From NCBI GenBank assembly GCA_002083435.1, contig LWDJ01000002.1, positions 62,001 to 126,000 on the forward strand: DNA of 64,000 nt, written 5' to 3'. The position numbers were made by a program, and so were the translations under genes. Under the pieces are notes generated by a model. The model was not told the origin of the DNA, ran no database searches, and saw only the letters and a list, made by a program, of their open reading frames with translations. Positions 17,587 through 25,372 of this stretch are shown here, one piece after another (position 1 is the stretch's first letter; every line of letters starts with the position of its first letter). Source of the DNA: Proteobacteria bacterium SG_bin6. Lineage in GTDB: Bacteria; Pseudomonadota; Alphaproteobacteria; Sphingomonadales; Sphingomonadaceae.

Positions 17587-17682
17587 CGGCCCATCCTTTC
17601 GCCCAACGCCTTGGCACGTGGGAGCTTGCGGGCGGATGAACAAGGGTTTGATCGCGCAACGACCCACGCTAGGCTTGGTCGC

Positions 17683-18765
17683 ATGATCGCTCGCCTGTTC
17701 GCCCTGCTGTTCGCCCTCGTCCTCACCATCGCCGCCCCGGCCCGCGCCGACTGGCCAGTGCGCGAGGGCGATGTCACGCTGCGCGACGTGCGCTTCAAAT
17801 CGGGCGAAACGCTCGCCGAGGTGCGGCTGCATTATCGCCTGCTCGGCACCGAACATCGCGATGCCAAGGGGCGGATCGACAATGCGGTGATGGTGCTCCA
17901 CGGCACCGGCGGATCGGGGCGCAACTTCCTGGTGCCCCAGTTCGCCGACGAACTCTACGGCCCCGGCGCGCCGCTCGATCTCGCCAGGACGCTGGTGATC
18001 CTGCCCGACAATATCGGCCACGGCGCCTCCTCCAAGCCGAGCGACGGGCTGCGGATGAAGTTCCCGCATTATGATTATGACGACATGGTCGCGCTGCAGC
18101 ACCGGCTGCTGGTGGAGGGGCTGGGCGTCACCAAGCTCCGGCTGATCCTCGGCACCTCGATGGGGTGTATGCACGCCTTTGTGTGGGGGGAGACCTATCC
18201 GGGCTTCGCCGAGCGGCTCGCGCCCTTCGCGTGCAACCCCGTCCCGCTCGCCGGGCGCAACCGCATGTGGCGCAAGATGGCGATCGACGCGATCCGCGCC
18301 GACCCAGCCTGGAACGGCGGCGACTATACCAGTCTGCCGGCGATGGGCGTTCGCGCGGCGGCGAACCTGCTGATCCTCGCCGGGATCAACCCGCTCGCCG
18401 CGCAGGTCCAGGCGCCGACCCGCGCCGCCGCCGATGCCGTGCTCGACGTGGCGTTCGAGCGCGCGCGCCAGTTCGACGCGAACGATGCGCTCTATTTCCT
18501 CGACGCATCCCGCAACTACGATCCCTCGCCCGCCTTGGACAAGATCGCGGTGCCGGTGCTGTGGATCAATTCGGCGGATGATTTCATCAACCCGCCCGAG
18601 CTTGGCTTTCAGGCGACGCTCGGCCCGCGGATGCCGCGCGCGCGGACAATCCTGATCCCGGCGAGCACCGAGACCAAGGGCCACGGCACCCACACCTGGG
18701 CGAAGTTCTGGAAGGCGGACCTCGCCGCGCTGCTCGCTCTTCCCACCACCCCGCCCGCCCGCTAA
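17683..18765 (+). CDS. Exported alpha/beta hydrolase, MetX-like fold
   Basis: The 360-residue protein starts at ATG 17683 with the signal peptide MIARLFALLFALVLTIAAPA. It has an oxyanion-loop region MVLHGTGGSGRNF, a nucleophile elbow GTSMGCMHAF with the catalytic serine, a later NSADDFINPPE that fits the acid residue, and GHGTHTW containing the likely histidine. The overall pattern resembles homoserine O-acetyltransferase-like hydrolases, but export to the periplasm argues against a biosynthetic acetyltransferase role. It lies ten bases before trpG and may be co-transcribed with it. Confidence 0.8.
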   Translation: MIARLFALLFALVLTIAAPARADWPVREGDVTLRDVRFKSGETLAEVRLHYRLLGTEHRDAKGRIDNAVMVLHGTGGSGRNFLVPQFADELYGPGAPLDLARTLVILPDNIGHGASSKPSDGLRMKFPHYDYDDMVALQHRLLVEGLGVTKLRLILGTSMGCMHAFVWGETYPGFAERLAPFACNPVPLAGRNRMWRKMAIDAIRADPAWNGGDYTSLPAMGVRAAANLLILAGINPLAAQVQAPTRAAADAVLDVAFERARQFDANDALYFLDASRNYDPSPALDKIAVPVLWINSADDFINPPELGFQATLGPRMPRARTILIPASTETKGHGTHTWAKFWKADLAALLALPTTPPAR

Positions 18766-18775
18766 GGGCGCGCGC

Positions 18776-19354
18776 GTGATCCTCGTCATCGACAATTACG
18801 ACAGCTTCACCTGGAACCTGGTCCATTATCTGATGGAGCTGGGCGCCGAGGTGCAAGTGGTGCGCAACGACGCGCTCACCGCTGCCGAGGCGCTGGCGAG
18901 TAACGCGCACGCCTTCCTGATCTCGCCCGGCCCCAAGACGCCCAACGAGGCGGGGGTCTCGCTCGATCTGGTCGCCGCCTGCGCCGAGGCCGGGAAGCCC
19001 TTGCTCGGCGTCTGCCTGGGGCATCAGGCGATCGGCCAGCATTTCGGCGGGCAAGTGGTGCGCGGCGGGCTGATGCACGGCAAGACCAGTCCGGTGCGGC
19101 ATGACGGAACCGGGCTGTTCGCCGGCCTCCCCTCGCCCTTCCAGGCGACGCGCTATCACTCGCTGATCGTCGATCCGGTGCCCGAGGAGCTGGTGGTGAA
19201 CGCCACCGCCGAGGACGGATCGGTGATGGGTTTCCGCCACCAAAACCTGCCGATCCACGGCGTGCAGTTCCACCCCGAAAGCATCGCGACCGAGCATGGC
19301 CATGCGATGCTCGCCAATTTCCTGGCGCTCGCCGGCGTGAAGGCCGTGGCGTGA
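18776..19354 (+). CDS. trpG: Anthranilate synthase component II (glutamine amidotransferase)
   Basis: TrpG releases ammonia from glutamine for TrpE. The 192-residue protein starts at GTG 18776 (MILVIDNYDSFTWNLVHYL). The triad is visible: Cys in LLGVCLGHQAIGQ, and His and Glu in VQFHPESIATEHG. In some bacteria the same subunit also serves folate synthesis with PabB. It is separated from trpE by about 2.5 kb of unrelated genes and from trpD by a palindromic repeat. Confidence 0.94.
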   Translation: MILVIDNYDSFTWNLVHYLMELGAEVQVVRNDALTAAEALASNAHAFLISPGPKTPNEAGVSLDLVAACAEAGKPLLGVCLGHQAIGQHFGGQVVRGGLMHGKTSPVRHDGTGLFAGLPSPFQATRYHSLIVDPVPEELVVNATAEDGSVMGFRHQNLPIHGVQFHPESIATEHGHAMLANFLALAGVKAVA

Positions 19355-19394
19355 GCGATTGGCGACGTTGGTGACACCTTCCGGCTCCATCCAA

Positions 19395-19496
19395 CCTTCC
19401 CGACGAAGGCCGGGGGCCAATGGTGCCGTCGCCGCAAGCGTCGCGCACCGTGTCAACCCGTACGCGGCTGGGCCCCGGCCTTCGCCGGGGAAGGCG
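19395..19496. repeat. Palindromic intergenic repeat, copy 2
   Basis: Left arm 19395-19418 (CCTTCCCGACGAAGGCCGGG) and right arm 19469-19496 (GGGCCCCGGCCTTCGCCGGG) are inverted repeats around a loop of about 50 bases. The right arm matches that of the element at 5151-5254 with one difference over about 27 bases. It sits between trpG and trpD, so a hairpin there could affect expression of the downstream trp genes. Confidence 0.7.
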
Positions 19497-19504
19497 TTAG
19501 GGGC

Positions 19505-20506
19505 GTGACGGCTTTGGTTACTCTCCCCAACCCCGCCGGCCCGCTCGATGCCGAGCAGGCAGCGCGCGCCTTCGCCGATATTCTCGACGCCAAGACGAGT
19601 GAGCAGGCAATCGCCGATTTCCTGATTGGCCTCACCGAACGCGGCGAAACCGCGACCGAAATCGCCGAAGCCGCCAAGGCGCTGCGCGAACGCCTGATCC
19701 CCATCGACGCCCCGCCGGGTGCGATCGACGTGTGCGGCACCGGGGGGGACGGGCACCATACGCTCAACGTGTCGACGGCGGTGTCGCTGGTGGTGGCAGC
19801 CGCCGGGGTGCCGGTCGCCAAGCATGGCAACCGCGCCGCCTCGTCCAAGGCGGGCGCGGCGGACACGCTTGAAGCGCTGGGCCTCGATATGGATCGTGCC
19901 GGCGCGACCGCCGAAGCGAGTCTGCGCGACATCGGCATCTGCTTCCTGTTCGCCGCCAACCATCACCCGGCGATGAAACGGATCACCCCGATCCGTCGCC
20001 GCATCGGCAAGCGCACCATCTTCAACCTGATGGGACCGCTCGCCAATCCCGCGCGGGTGACGCGGCAGCTGATCGGCATCGCCCGGCCCGATTACGCGCC
20101 CGTCTATGCCGAAGCGCTCGCCCGGCTGGGGACCGAGGCGGCGGCGGTCGTCTCGGGCGAGGAAGGGTTGGACGAACTTTCAGGTGCCGGCCACAGCGTG
20201 GTCGAGCGCGTCGGCTTGGCAACGCTCCCGCCCCGGATCGCGCCCGAGGATGCCGGCCTCCCCCGCCACCCGATCGCCGCGATCCGGGGTGGTGATCCCG
20301 CCTATAACGCCGCCGCGCTGCGCCGCCTGCTCGATGGCGAGCGCGGCGCCTATCGCGACGCGGTGTGCCTGAATGCCGCCGCGGCGCTTGTGCTCGCCGG
20401 ATGCAGCACCGACCTGCCCGCAGGGGCGGCTCTCGCCGCCGACATGCTCGATAGCGGCGCCGCCGGCGCGCTGCTCGATCGCTGGATTAGCTATGACCAT
20501 CCTTGA
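19505..20506 (+). CDS. trpD: Anthranilate phosphoribosyltransferase
   Basis: TrpD joins anthranilate and phosphoribosyl pyrophosphate, the second step of tryptophan synthesis. The 333-residue protein begins at GTG 19505 and carries the signature VCGTGGDGHHTLNVSTA and KHGNRAASSKAGAADTLEALG, which bind the pyrophosphate-magnesium and anthranilate sites. The last 14 bases overlap trpC, which implies coupled translation. Confidence 0.95.
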   Translation: MTALVTLPNPAGPLDAEQAARAFADILDAKTSEQAIADFLIGLTERGETATEIAEAAKALRERLIPIDAPPGAIDVCGTGGDGHHTLNVSTAVSLVVAAAGVPVAKHGNRAASSKAGAADTLEALGLDMDRAGATAEASLRDIGICFLFAANHHPAMKRITPIRRRIGKRTIFNLMGPLANPARVTRQLIGIARPDYAPVYAEALARLGTEAAAVVSGEEGLDELSGAGHSVVERVGLATLPPRIAPEDAGLPRHPIAAIRGGDPAYNAAALRRLLDGERGAYRDAVCLNAAAALVLAGCSTDLPAGAALAADMLDSGAAGALLDRWISYDHP

Positions 20507-21287
20507 CCGTATCCTCGAAACCAAGCGCGCCGATGTCGCCGCGCGCAAGGCGTGCACGCCGTGGAGCGCGCTTGACGCGCAGATCGCCGAGCAGACCGCG
20601 CCCCGGGGTTTCCGCGCCGCGCTCGACGCCAAGGCGGCGATCGGCCCCGCGCTCATCGCCGAGATCAAGAAGGCGAGCCCCAGCAAGGGCGTGATCCGCG
20701 CGGATTTCGATCCCCCTGCCCATGCCCGCGCCTATGAGGCCGGGGGCGCAGCGTGCCTGTCGGTACTGACAGACGAACCCTGGTTCCAGGGGCATGACGC
20801 TTATCTTCAGGCGGCGCGCGCCGTCACGGCACTGCCGGTGCTGCGCAAGGATTTCATGGTCGATCCCTGGCAGGCGGCCGAGTCCCGCGCGCTGGGGGCG
20901 GACGCGATCCTGCTGATCATGGCCGCGCTCGACGACGCGACGCTCGCCGAGATCGAGGCGGCGGCGATCGATTGCGGGCTGGACGTGCTGGTCGAGGTGC
21001 ATGACGCCAAGGAGCTGGAGCGCGCGCTGAAGCTCAAATCGCGGCTAATCGGGGTCAACAACCGCGATTTGCGTGATTTCACCGTGAGTTTCGAGCGGAC
21101 TTTCACGCTGGTCGATAAGGCGCCGCCGGGCTGCACCTTTGTCGCCGAAAGCGGGCTTTCGACTCGCGCCGATCTGGACACCATGCGCGCGCGCGGGGTG
21201 AGCTGTTTCCTCGTCGGCGAGGCGCTGATGCGCGCGAGCGACGTGGCGGCCGCGACCCGCACGCTGCTGGGGCGGGCCGATGGCTGA
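20493..21287 (+). CDS. trpC: Indole-3-glycerol phosphate synthase
   Basis: TrpC closes the indole ring, forming indole-3-glycerol phosphate. From ATG 20493 (MTILDRILETKRADVAARK) the protein has 264 residues, a normal monofunctional length. The TIM-barrel signatures are clear: LIAEIKKASPSKGVI with catalytic Glu/Lys, VLRKDFMVDPWQ, IGVNNRDLRDF and FVAESGLST. It is not fused to TrpF. It overlaps trpD and, by eight bases, moaC. Confidence 0.95.
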   Translation: MTILDRILETKRADVAARKACTPWSALDAQIAEQTAPRGFRAALDAKAAIGPALIAEIKKASPSKGVIRADFDPPAHARAYEAGGAACLSVLTDEPWFQGHDAYLQAARAVTALPVLRKDFMVDPWQAAESRALGADAILLIMAALDDATLAEIEAAAIDCGLDVLVEVHDAKELERALKLKSRLIGVNNRDLRDFTVSFERTFTLVDKAPPGCTFVAESGLSTRADLDTMRARGVSCFLVGEALMRASDVAAATRTLLGRADG

Positions 21288-21756
21288 GCTGACCCATCTC
21301 GACGCAAGCGGCGCCGCGCGCATGGTCGATGTGGGCGCCAAGCCCGCCACCACGCGCGAAGCGACCGCCGAGGGGCGCATCACCATGTCCGCCGAGGCGG
21401 CGCGCGCGATCGCCGAAGGATCGGGCAAGAAGGGCGATGCGCTCGCCGTCGCGCGCGTGGCGGGCATCATGGCGGCCAAGCGCACCAGCGAGCTGATCCC
21501 GCTGTGCCATCCGGTGCCGCTCAGCCATGTCCGCGTCGAGCTGCTGCCCGATGAAAGCGGCGTCACGGTGCGCGCGACCTGCGCCTGCACGGGGCCGACG
21601 GGCGTTGAAATGGAAGCACTTACAGCTACTTCGGTCGCGCTCTTGACGCTTTATGACATGGCCAAGGCGATTGACCGGGCGATGGTGATCGGCTCGGTGG
21701 CGCTGCTCGCCAAATCGGGCGGTCAGTCCGGCGACTGGGTGCGCGCGAGCACTTAG
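21280..21756 (+). CDS. moaC: Cyclic pyranopterin monophosphate synthase MoaC
   Basis: MoaC forms cyclic pyranopterin monophosphate, an early step in molybdenum cofactor synthesis. The 158-residue protein has MVDVGAKPATTREATAEG and ELIPLCHPVPLSHV, the two main family signatures, and EMEALT-type residues near residue 110. It is fused translationally to the end of the trp genes by an eight-base overlap, so tryptophan and cofactor genes share a transcript here. Confidence 0.94.
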   Translation: MAELTHLDASGAARMVDVGAKPATTREATAEGRITMSAEAARAIAEGSGKKGDALAVARVAGIMAAKRTSELIPLCHPVPLSHVRVELLPDESGVTVRATCACTGPTGVEMEALTATSVALLTLYDMAKAIDRAMVIGSVALLAKSGGQSGDWVRAST

Positions 21757-21856
21757 AGCGGTTCTCGATCCGACAAAATCGGATCGCCGCTCTAGGCCTT
21801 TGTTTATCAGCGATTTCCGAGCCGGCAGGTGATTCCACCTGCCTCGAAATCGCTCT
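21755..21856. terminator. Two strong hairpins after moaC, possibly a repeat element
   Basis: Hairpin 1 (21755-21793) pairs GAGCGG and CGATCCGA with TCGGATCG and CCGCTC around CAAAA. Hairpin 2 (21809-21855) pairs AGCGATTTC and GGCAGGTG with CACCTGCC and GAAATCGCT. The whole segment begins AGAGCG and ends CGCTCT, so it is also palindromic overall. It probably ends the trp-moaC transcript and looks like a mobile palindromic repeat. Confidence 0.6.
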
Positions 21857-21919
21857 AGCCGCATCAACACAGCCCGATTTCGCAAGCGCTTCGCCCTGCG
21901 CTTTGGCATCGTCCGCCTC

Positions 21920-22711
21920 ATGCCAAATCGAGGAATTTGCTCGATCGTCTTGCTCGGCCTTGGGCTGATCGCCGCGCCCGCGCGCGCCGCGCCCGAGGAA
22001 ATCCAGGTCTATATGGATGAGTTGAACGCGCCTTGGGAAACCGGGCTCGACATCCATTTCAACTATGTGCCGAGCGGCCTGCCGGGCATCGATTACGAGG
22101 GCGAGCAGGCCTCGGTGAACCGCTTCCGCTACACCCCCGAATTCTCGCTGGGGCTGCCCGGCAATTTCGAGCTTGGGCTCTATCCTCCGCTCGGCACGAT
22201 CGACCGCGAGGGGCGGATCGCCGCGCACGGGGTGAAGGGCCGGCTCAAATGGCTGGGGCCAGTGCCCAAGGGCGCGACCTGGTGGTGGGGCGCCAATTTC
22301 GAGGTCGGCTATGAGGCCAAGGCGCTCTCGATCAACCCGGGCAATGCCGAGTTCAAGGCGATATTGGGCGGGCGCTTTGGCCGGTGGACGGTGGCGGGCA
22401 ATCTCAACATGGATTTCGTCGTCGCCGGATCGCAACCCGCGCCGCTGTCCTTCGATCTCGATACAAGAATAAGCTATAAGCTATCGAAAAAGCTGGAGAT
22501 TGGGGTGGAGGCCTATGACGGCTTTGGGAGCACCCGCGATTTCGGTTCCTTCGCGCAGAGCGAGCAGACGGTGTTCGCGGTGGTCGACGTGGATGTCGGC
22601 GGCGGCTGGGGGGTGAATTTCGGCGTCGGCCACGGCTTCGGCGCGAACCCGGACGATGTGACGGTGAAGGCGATCCTCTCGGTGCCCTTCAGCCGGCGGC
22701 GGCGGGCGTGA
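21920..22711 (+). CDS. Exported beta-barrel-like protein of unknown function
   Basis: The 263-residue protein has a signal peptide (MPNRGICSIVLLGLGLIAAP, ending ARAAPEE) and then alternating beta strands rich in Gly, Phe, Tyr and Trp, such as WWWGANFEVGYEAK and AVVDVDVGGGWGVNFGVGHG. This resembles outer-membrane barrel proteins that annotation often leaves as hypothetical. The C-terminus ends VPFSRRRRA, without the usual terminal Phe, so an outer-membrane location is not certain. Confidence 0.65.
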   Translation: MPNRGICSIVLLGLGLIAAPARAAPEEIQVYMDELNAPWETGLDIHFNYVPSGLPGIDYEGEQASVNRFRYTPEFSLGLPGNFELGLYPPLGTIDREGRIAAHGVKGRLKWLGPVPKGATWWWGANFEVGYEAKALSINPGNAEFKAILGGRFGRWTVAGNLNMDFVVAGSQPAPLSFDLDTRISYKLSKKLEIGVEAYDGFGSTRDFGSFAQSEQTVFAVVDVDVGGGWGVNFGVGHGFGANPDDVTVKAILSVPFSRRRRA

Positions 22712-22782
22712 AGGGTGAATACTTGGACGGGGGAACCTCTGTTACCCGTTTTAAGCGGCAAGGGCGCAATCAAAAGTCTGTG

Positions 22783-23343
22783 CTAGCGATAGCACCCGTC
22801 GATATTCTTCGGTCCCGAATAGCTTGGCCGGAGCGGAAATCCGAGTTCGGACTTAAGGGCTATGTCAGCGCTGCAATAGAGCCGGCTCGCTTGAGAACGA
22901 GCGACTTGCACGAATTGATAGGGCGTACCCAGCCCGCCTGTGTTACGAACGAGAGCATAACTCTTTATAATTGTTTTTGCGGGATTGGGGACGCTATCCA
23001 CAATTTCCCGATCCGCTATGAACGCAACGGTCGTCATTCGGCCTCTATAGCGGGCACGTGCAAAACGAATTGAGGTTATCGCATCTTCGTCAGCGTGCGG
23101 CCGATCTACGAAGCGATCAACTTCATCGACCGTTGCGATTGATCCCCCCACCCTTACAGTGATGACGTTATAGCCCCAAGCGTTGCCGTTTTCACGCCAA
23201 TCAAGGGTGATGCTACCGTCCATTCCGTCTCCCGCGATGTTCCGCACCGGATTATTTCCGGCCCGTAGCGGAATAGGAGAGACGTTGGAGAGAGCCAAAG
23301 AAGCTGCGGCAGCAAGCGTCATCACGGCAAACTCCCTGCCCAA
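22783..23343 (-). CDS. Exported orphan protein
   Basis: A 186-residue product, or 179 if the ATG at 23322 is used (MTLAAAASLALSNVSPIPLR). The N-terminus looks like a signal peptide, and two cysteines (LYCSADIA and DGCYR) may pair. No domain is recognised. Base composition is lower in GC than the moaC and moeA genes on either side, and the gene is opposite in strand, so it is probably an insertion into a moaC-moeA arrangement. An antisense frame on the plus strand (22708-23073) is less protein-like. Confidence 0.5.
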   Translation of the reverse strand: MGREFAVMTLAAAASLALSNVSPIPLRAGNNPVRNIAGDGMDGSITLDWRENGNAWGYNVITVRVGGSIATVDEVDRFVDRPHADEDAITSIRFARARYRGRMTTVAFIADREIVDSVPNPAKTIIKSYALVRNTGGLGTPYQFVQVARSQASRLYCSADIALKSELGFPLRPSYSGPKNIDGCYR

Positions 23344-23461
23344 GGACGGCGTAGTCTAACCCTCGGTGCCTGTGTGCGCAATCAAGGTGAAAGCCAAGCT
23401 GTGGCTTCATATTTGCCGCCCCGCTTGCCCCCACCCTCGCCCTCGTGGCACGGCAAACAGC

Positions 23462-24643
23462 ATGAGCCTGCTCAGCGTCGCCGAAGCCCAAGCGCGGTTG
23501 TTCGCCGCCGCCCCGCGCGTGGCGGTCGAGACGTGCGCACTCAGCGCCGCCGCCGGGCGCTGGCTCGCCGCGCCGCTCATCGCCCGGCGCGATCAGCCGA
23601 GCGCGGACCTCTCGGCGATGGACGGCTATGTGCTGCGCTTCGCCGATCTCTCTGGGCCGCTGGGCGTGATCGGCGAAAGCGCGGCGGGGCGGCCCTTCGC
23701 GGGCACCGTCGGCGCCGGCGAGGCAGTGCGCATCTTCACCGGCGCGATCGTGCCCGCCGGTGCGGACACAATCCTGGTGCAGGAAGAGGCAGCGCGCGCC
23801 GGCGATCAACTCCACCTCGCCGGCGAAGGCCCCGGCGCCGCAGGCCGGCATATCCGCCGGCGCGGCCAGGATTTCGCGCACGGCGCCGAACTGCTTCCCG
23901 CCGGCGCGCGGCTTAGCCCGGCGGCGATCGGGCTCGCGGCGGCGGCGGGGCATGGCGCGCTTGCCGTCCACCGCCGTGTGCGCGTCGCGATCGCGGCGAC
24001 CGGGGACGAACTCGTGCCCCCCGGTGCGCCAGTAAACGACGGCCAATTGCCCGAGGCCAATGGCGCGATGCTCGCCGCGCTGATCGCCGATCTGCCGGCG
24101 GACGTTACCCCGCTCGGCATCCTGCCCGATCGGCTGGAAGCACTCACCGCCGCCTTCGCCGCGACCGAGGCGGACATTGTCGTCACGATCGGCGGCGCTT
24201 CCGTGGGCGATCATGATCTCGTCCGTCCCGCGCTCGAAGCCGCGGGCGGCACGATCGATTTCTGGCGGATCGCGATGCGCCCGGGCAAGCCGCTGCTTGC
24301 CGGGCGGCTGGGCGACGCGGTGGTGCTCGGCCTGCCGGGCAATCCCGTCTCGGCGTTCGTCACTGCGAGCCTGTTCCTGCGCCCGCTGGTCGCGGCGATG
24401 GCGGGCGCGGGCGACCCGTTGCCGCGCCGCCGGCGCGTGACGCTGGCCGCGCCGCTTCCTGCCAATGACGCGCGCGAAGATTATCTGCGCGGTTGGTGGC
24501 AGGATGGCGGCGTGGTGGCGGCAAGCCGGCAGGACAGCGCGATGCTCGCAACCCTGGCGCGCGCGACCTGCCTGATCGTCCGCCCGCCACACGCGCCGGC
24601 GGCCAAGCCAGGCGACTCGGTAGAAATCCTCGACCTTGCTTGA
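23462..24643 (+). CDS. moeA: Molybdopterin molybdenumtransferase MoeA
   Basis: MoeA inserts molybdate into adenylylated molybdopterin. Starting at ATG 23462 gives 393 residues beginning MSLLSVAEAQARLFAAAP. Signatures present: SAMDGYVLR near the N-terminus, ATGDELVPPGAP, TIGGASVGDHDLV, MRPGKPLLAGRL and GLPGNPVSAFV, followed by the C-terminal domain IV. The frame is open upstream to 23366 but those residues are not MoeA-like. It probably shares regulation with moaC although two unrelated genes intervene. Confidence 0.94.
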   Translation: MSLLSVAEAQARLFAAAPRVAVETCALSAAAGRWLAAPLIARRDQPSADLSAMDGYVLRFADLSGPLGVIGESAAGRPFAGTVGAGEAVRIFTGAIVPAGADTILVQEEAARAGDQLHLAGEGPGAAGRHIRRRGQDFAHGAELLPAGARLSPAAIGLAAAAGHGALAVHRRVRVAIAATGDELVPPGAPVNDGQLPEANGAMLAALIADLPADVTPLGILPDRLEALTAAFAATEADIVVTIGGASVGDHDLVRPALEAAGGTIDFWRIAMRPGKPLLAGRLGDAVVLGLPGNPVSAFVTASLFLRPLVAAMAGAGDPLPRRRRVTLAAPLPANDAREDYLRGWWQDGGVVAASRQDSAMLATLARATCLIVRPPHAPAAKPGDSVEILDLA

Positions 24644-24667
24644 CAGCTGCTCGGATGTTTCCTAATC

Positions 24668-24682
24668 GTTCGGCGTTCGTTC
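24668..24682 (+). promoter_or_regulatory. SOS box (LexA operator)
   Basis: GTTC, seven bases, GTTC matches the alphaproteobacterial LexA operator GTTC-N7-GTTC exactly. It lies 16 bases before the lexA ATG, so LexA should repress its own gene. Confidence 0.85.
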
Positions 24683-24697
24683 GCGCCGGAGGTCTCT

Positions 24698-25372
24698 ATG
24701 CTGACGCACAAACAGCATGAATTGCTTTGCTTCATCAACGATCGCCTGGCCGACACGGGGGTGTCGCCCTCGTTCGAGGAAATGAAGGAAGCGCTTGATC
24801 TGCGTTCCAAATCGGGCGTCCACCGGCTGATCAGCGCGCTCGAGGAACGCGCCTTCATCCGCCGCCTGCCCAACCGCGCGCGCGCGCTCGAGGTGCTGCG
24901 GATGCCCGAGCGTGCGGAGCCCAAGAAGCGCGCCGCCAAGGTCGATCCCAAGCCCGACAATTTCCGCCCCGCCCCGCTGCCCGCCAATGACGTGGTCGAA
25001 ATCCCGCTGCACGGCCGCATCGCCGCGGGCGTGCCGATCGAGGCGTTCGAGGACTCGGCGATGCTCGCGGTGCCTGCCGCGTTGCTCGGCATGGGCGATC
25101 ATTATGCGCTGGAAGTGGCGGGCGACTCGATGGTCGAGGCCGGCATTCTCGATGGCGATTATGCGCTGATTCGCCGCACCGAGGTGGCGCGCGATGGCGA
25201 GATCGTCGTCGCGCTGATCGAAGACAGCGAAGCGACGCTCAAATATTTCCGCCGCGAGGGGACGATGGTACGGCTCGATCCCGCCAATCGCGCTTATGAT
25301 CCGCAGCGCTACCACCCGAAGCAGGTGCGGGTGCAGGGGAAGCTGGCCGGGCTGCTGCGTCGCTACGACTGA
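24698..25372 (+). CDS. lexA: LexA SOS repressor
   Basis: LexA represses DNA-damage genes and cleaves itself when RecA is activated. The 224-residue protein has an N-terminal winged helix (MLTHKQHELLCFINDRLADT and the recognition region near RSKSGVHRLISALEER) and a C-terminal protease with the cleavage site A110-G111 in RIAAGVPIEA, Ser144 in AGDSMVEAG and Lys182 in ATLKYF. GGAGGT precedes the ATG. Its last 134 bases are overlapped antisense by the end of comEC. Confidence 0.96.
   Translation: MLTHKQHELLCFINDRLADTGVSPSFEEMKEALDLRSKSGVHRLISALEERAFIRRLPNRARALEVLRMPERAEPKKRAAKVDPKPDNFRPAPLPANDVVEIPLHGRIAAGVPIEAFEDSAMLAVPAALLGMGDHYALEVAGDSMVEAGILDGDYALIRRTEVARDGEIVVALIEDSEATLKYFRREGTMVRLDPANRAYDPQRYHPKQVRVQGKLAGLLRRYD

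Noticed and set aside
17057..17659. 200-codon minus-strand frame
   Set aside because: Overlaps the exported Cys-rich gene in another frame and has random-looking composition.
22708..23073. 121-codon plus-strand frame antisense to the exported orphan
   Set aside because: No signal peptide or family pattern, and the opposite strand has a longer frame with a credible signal peptide.
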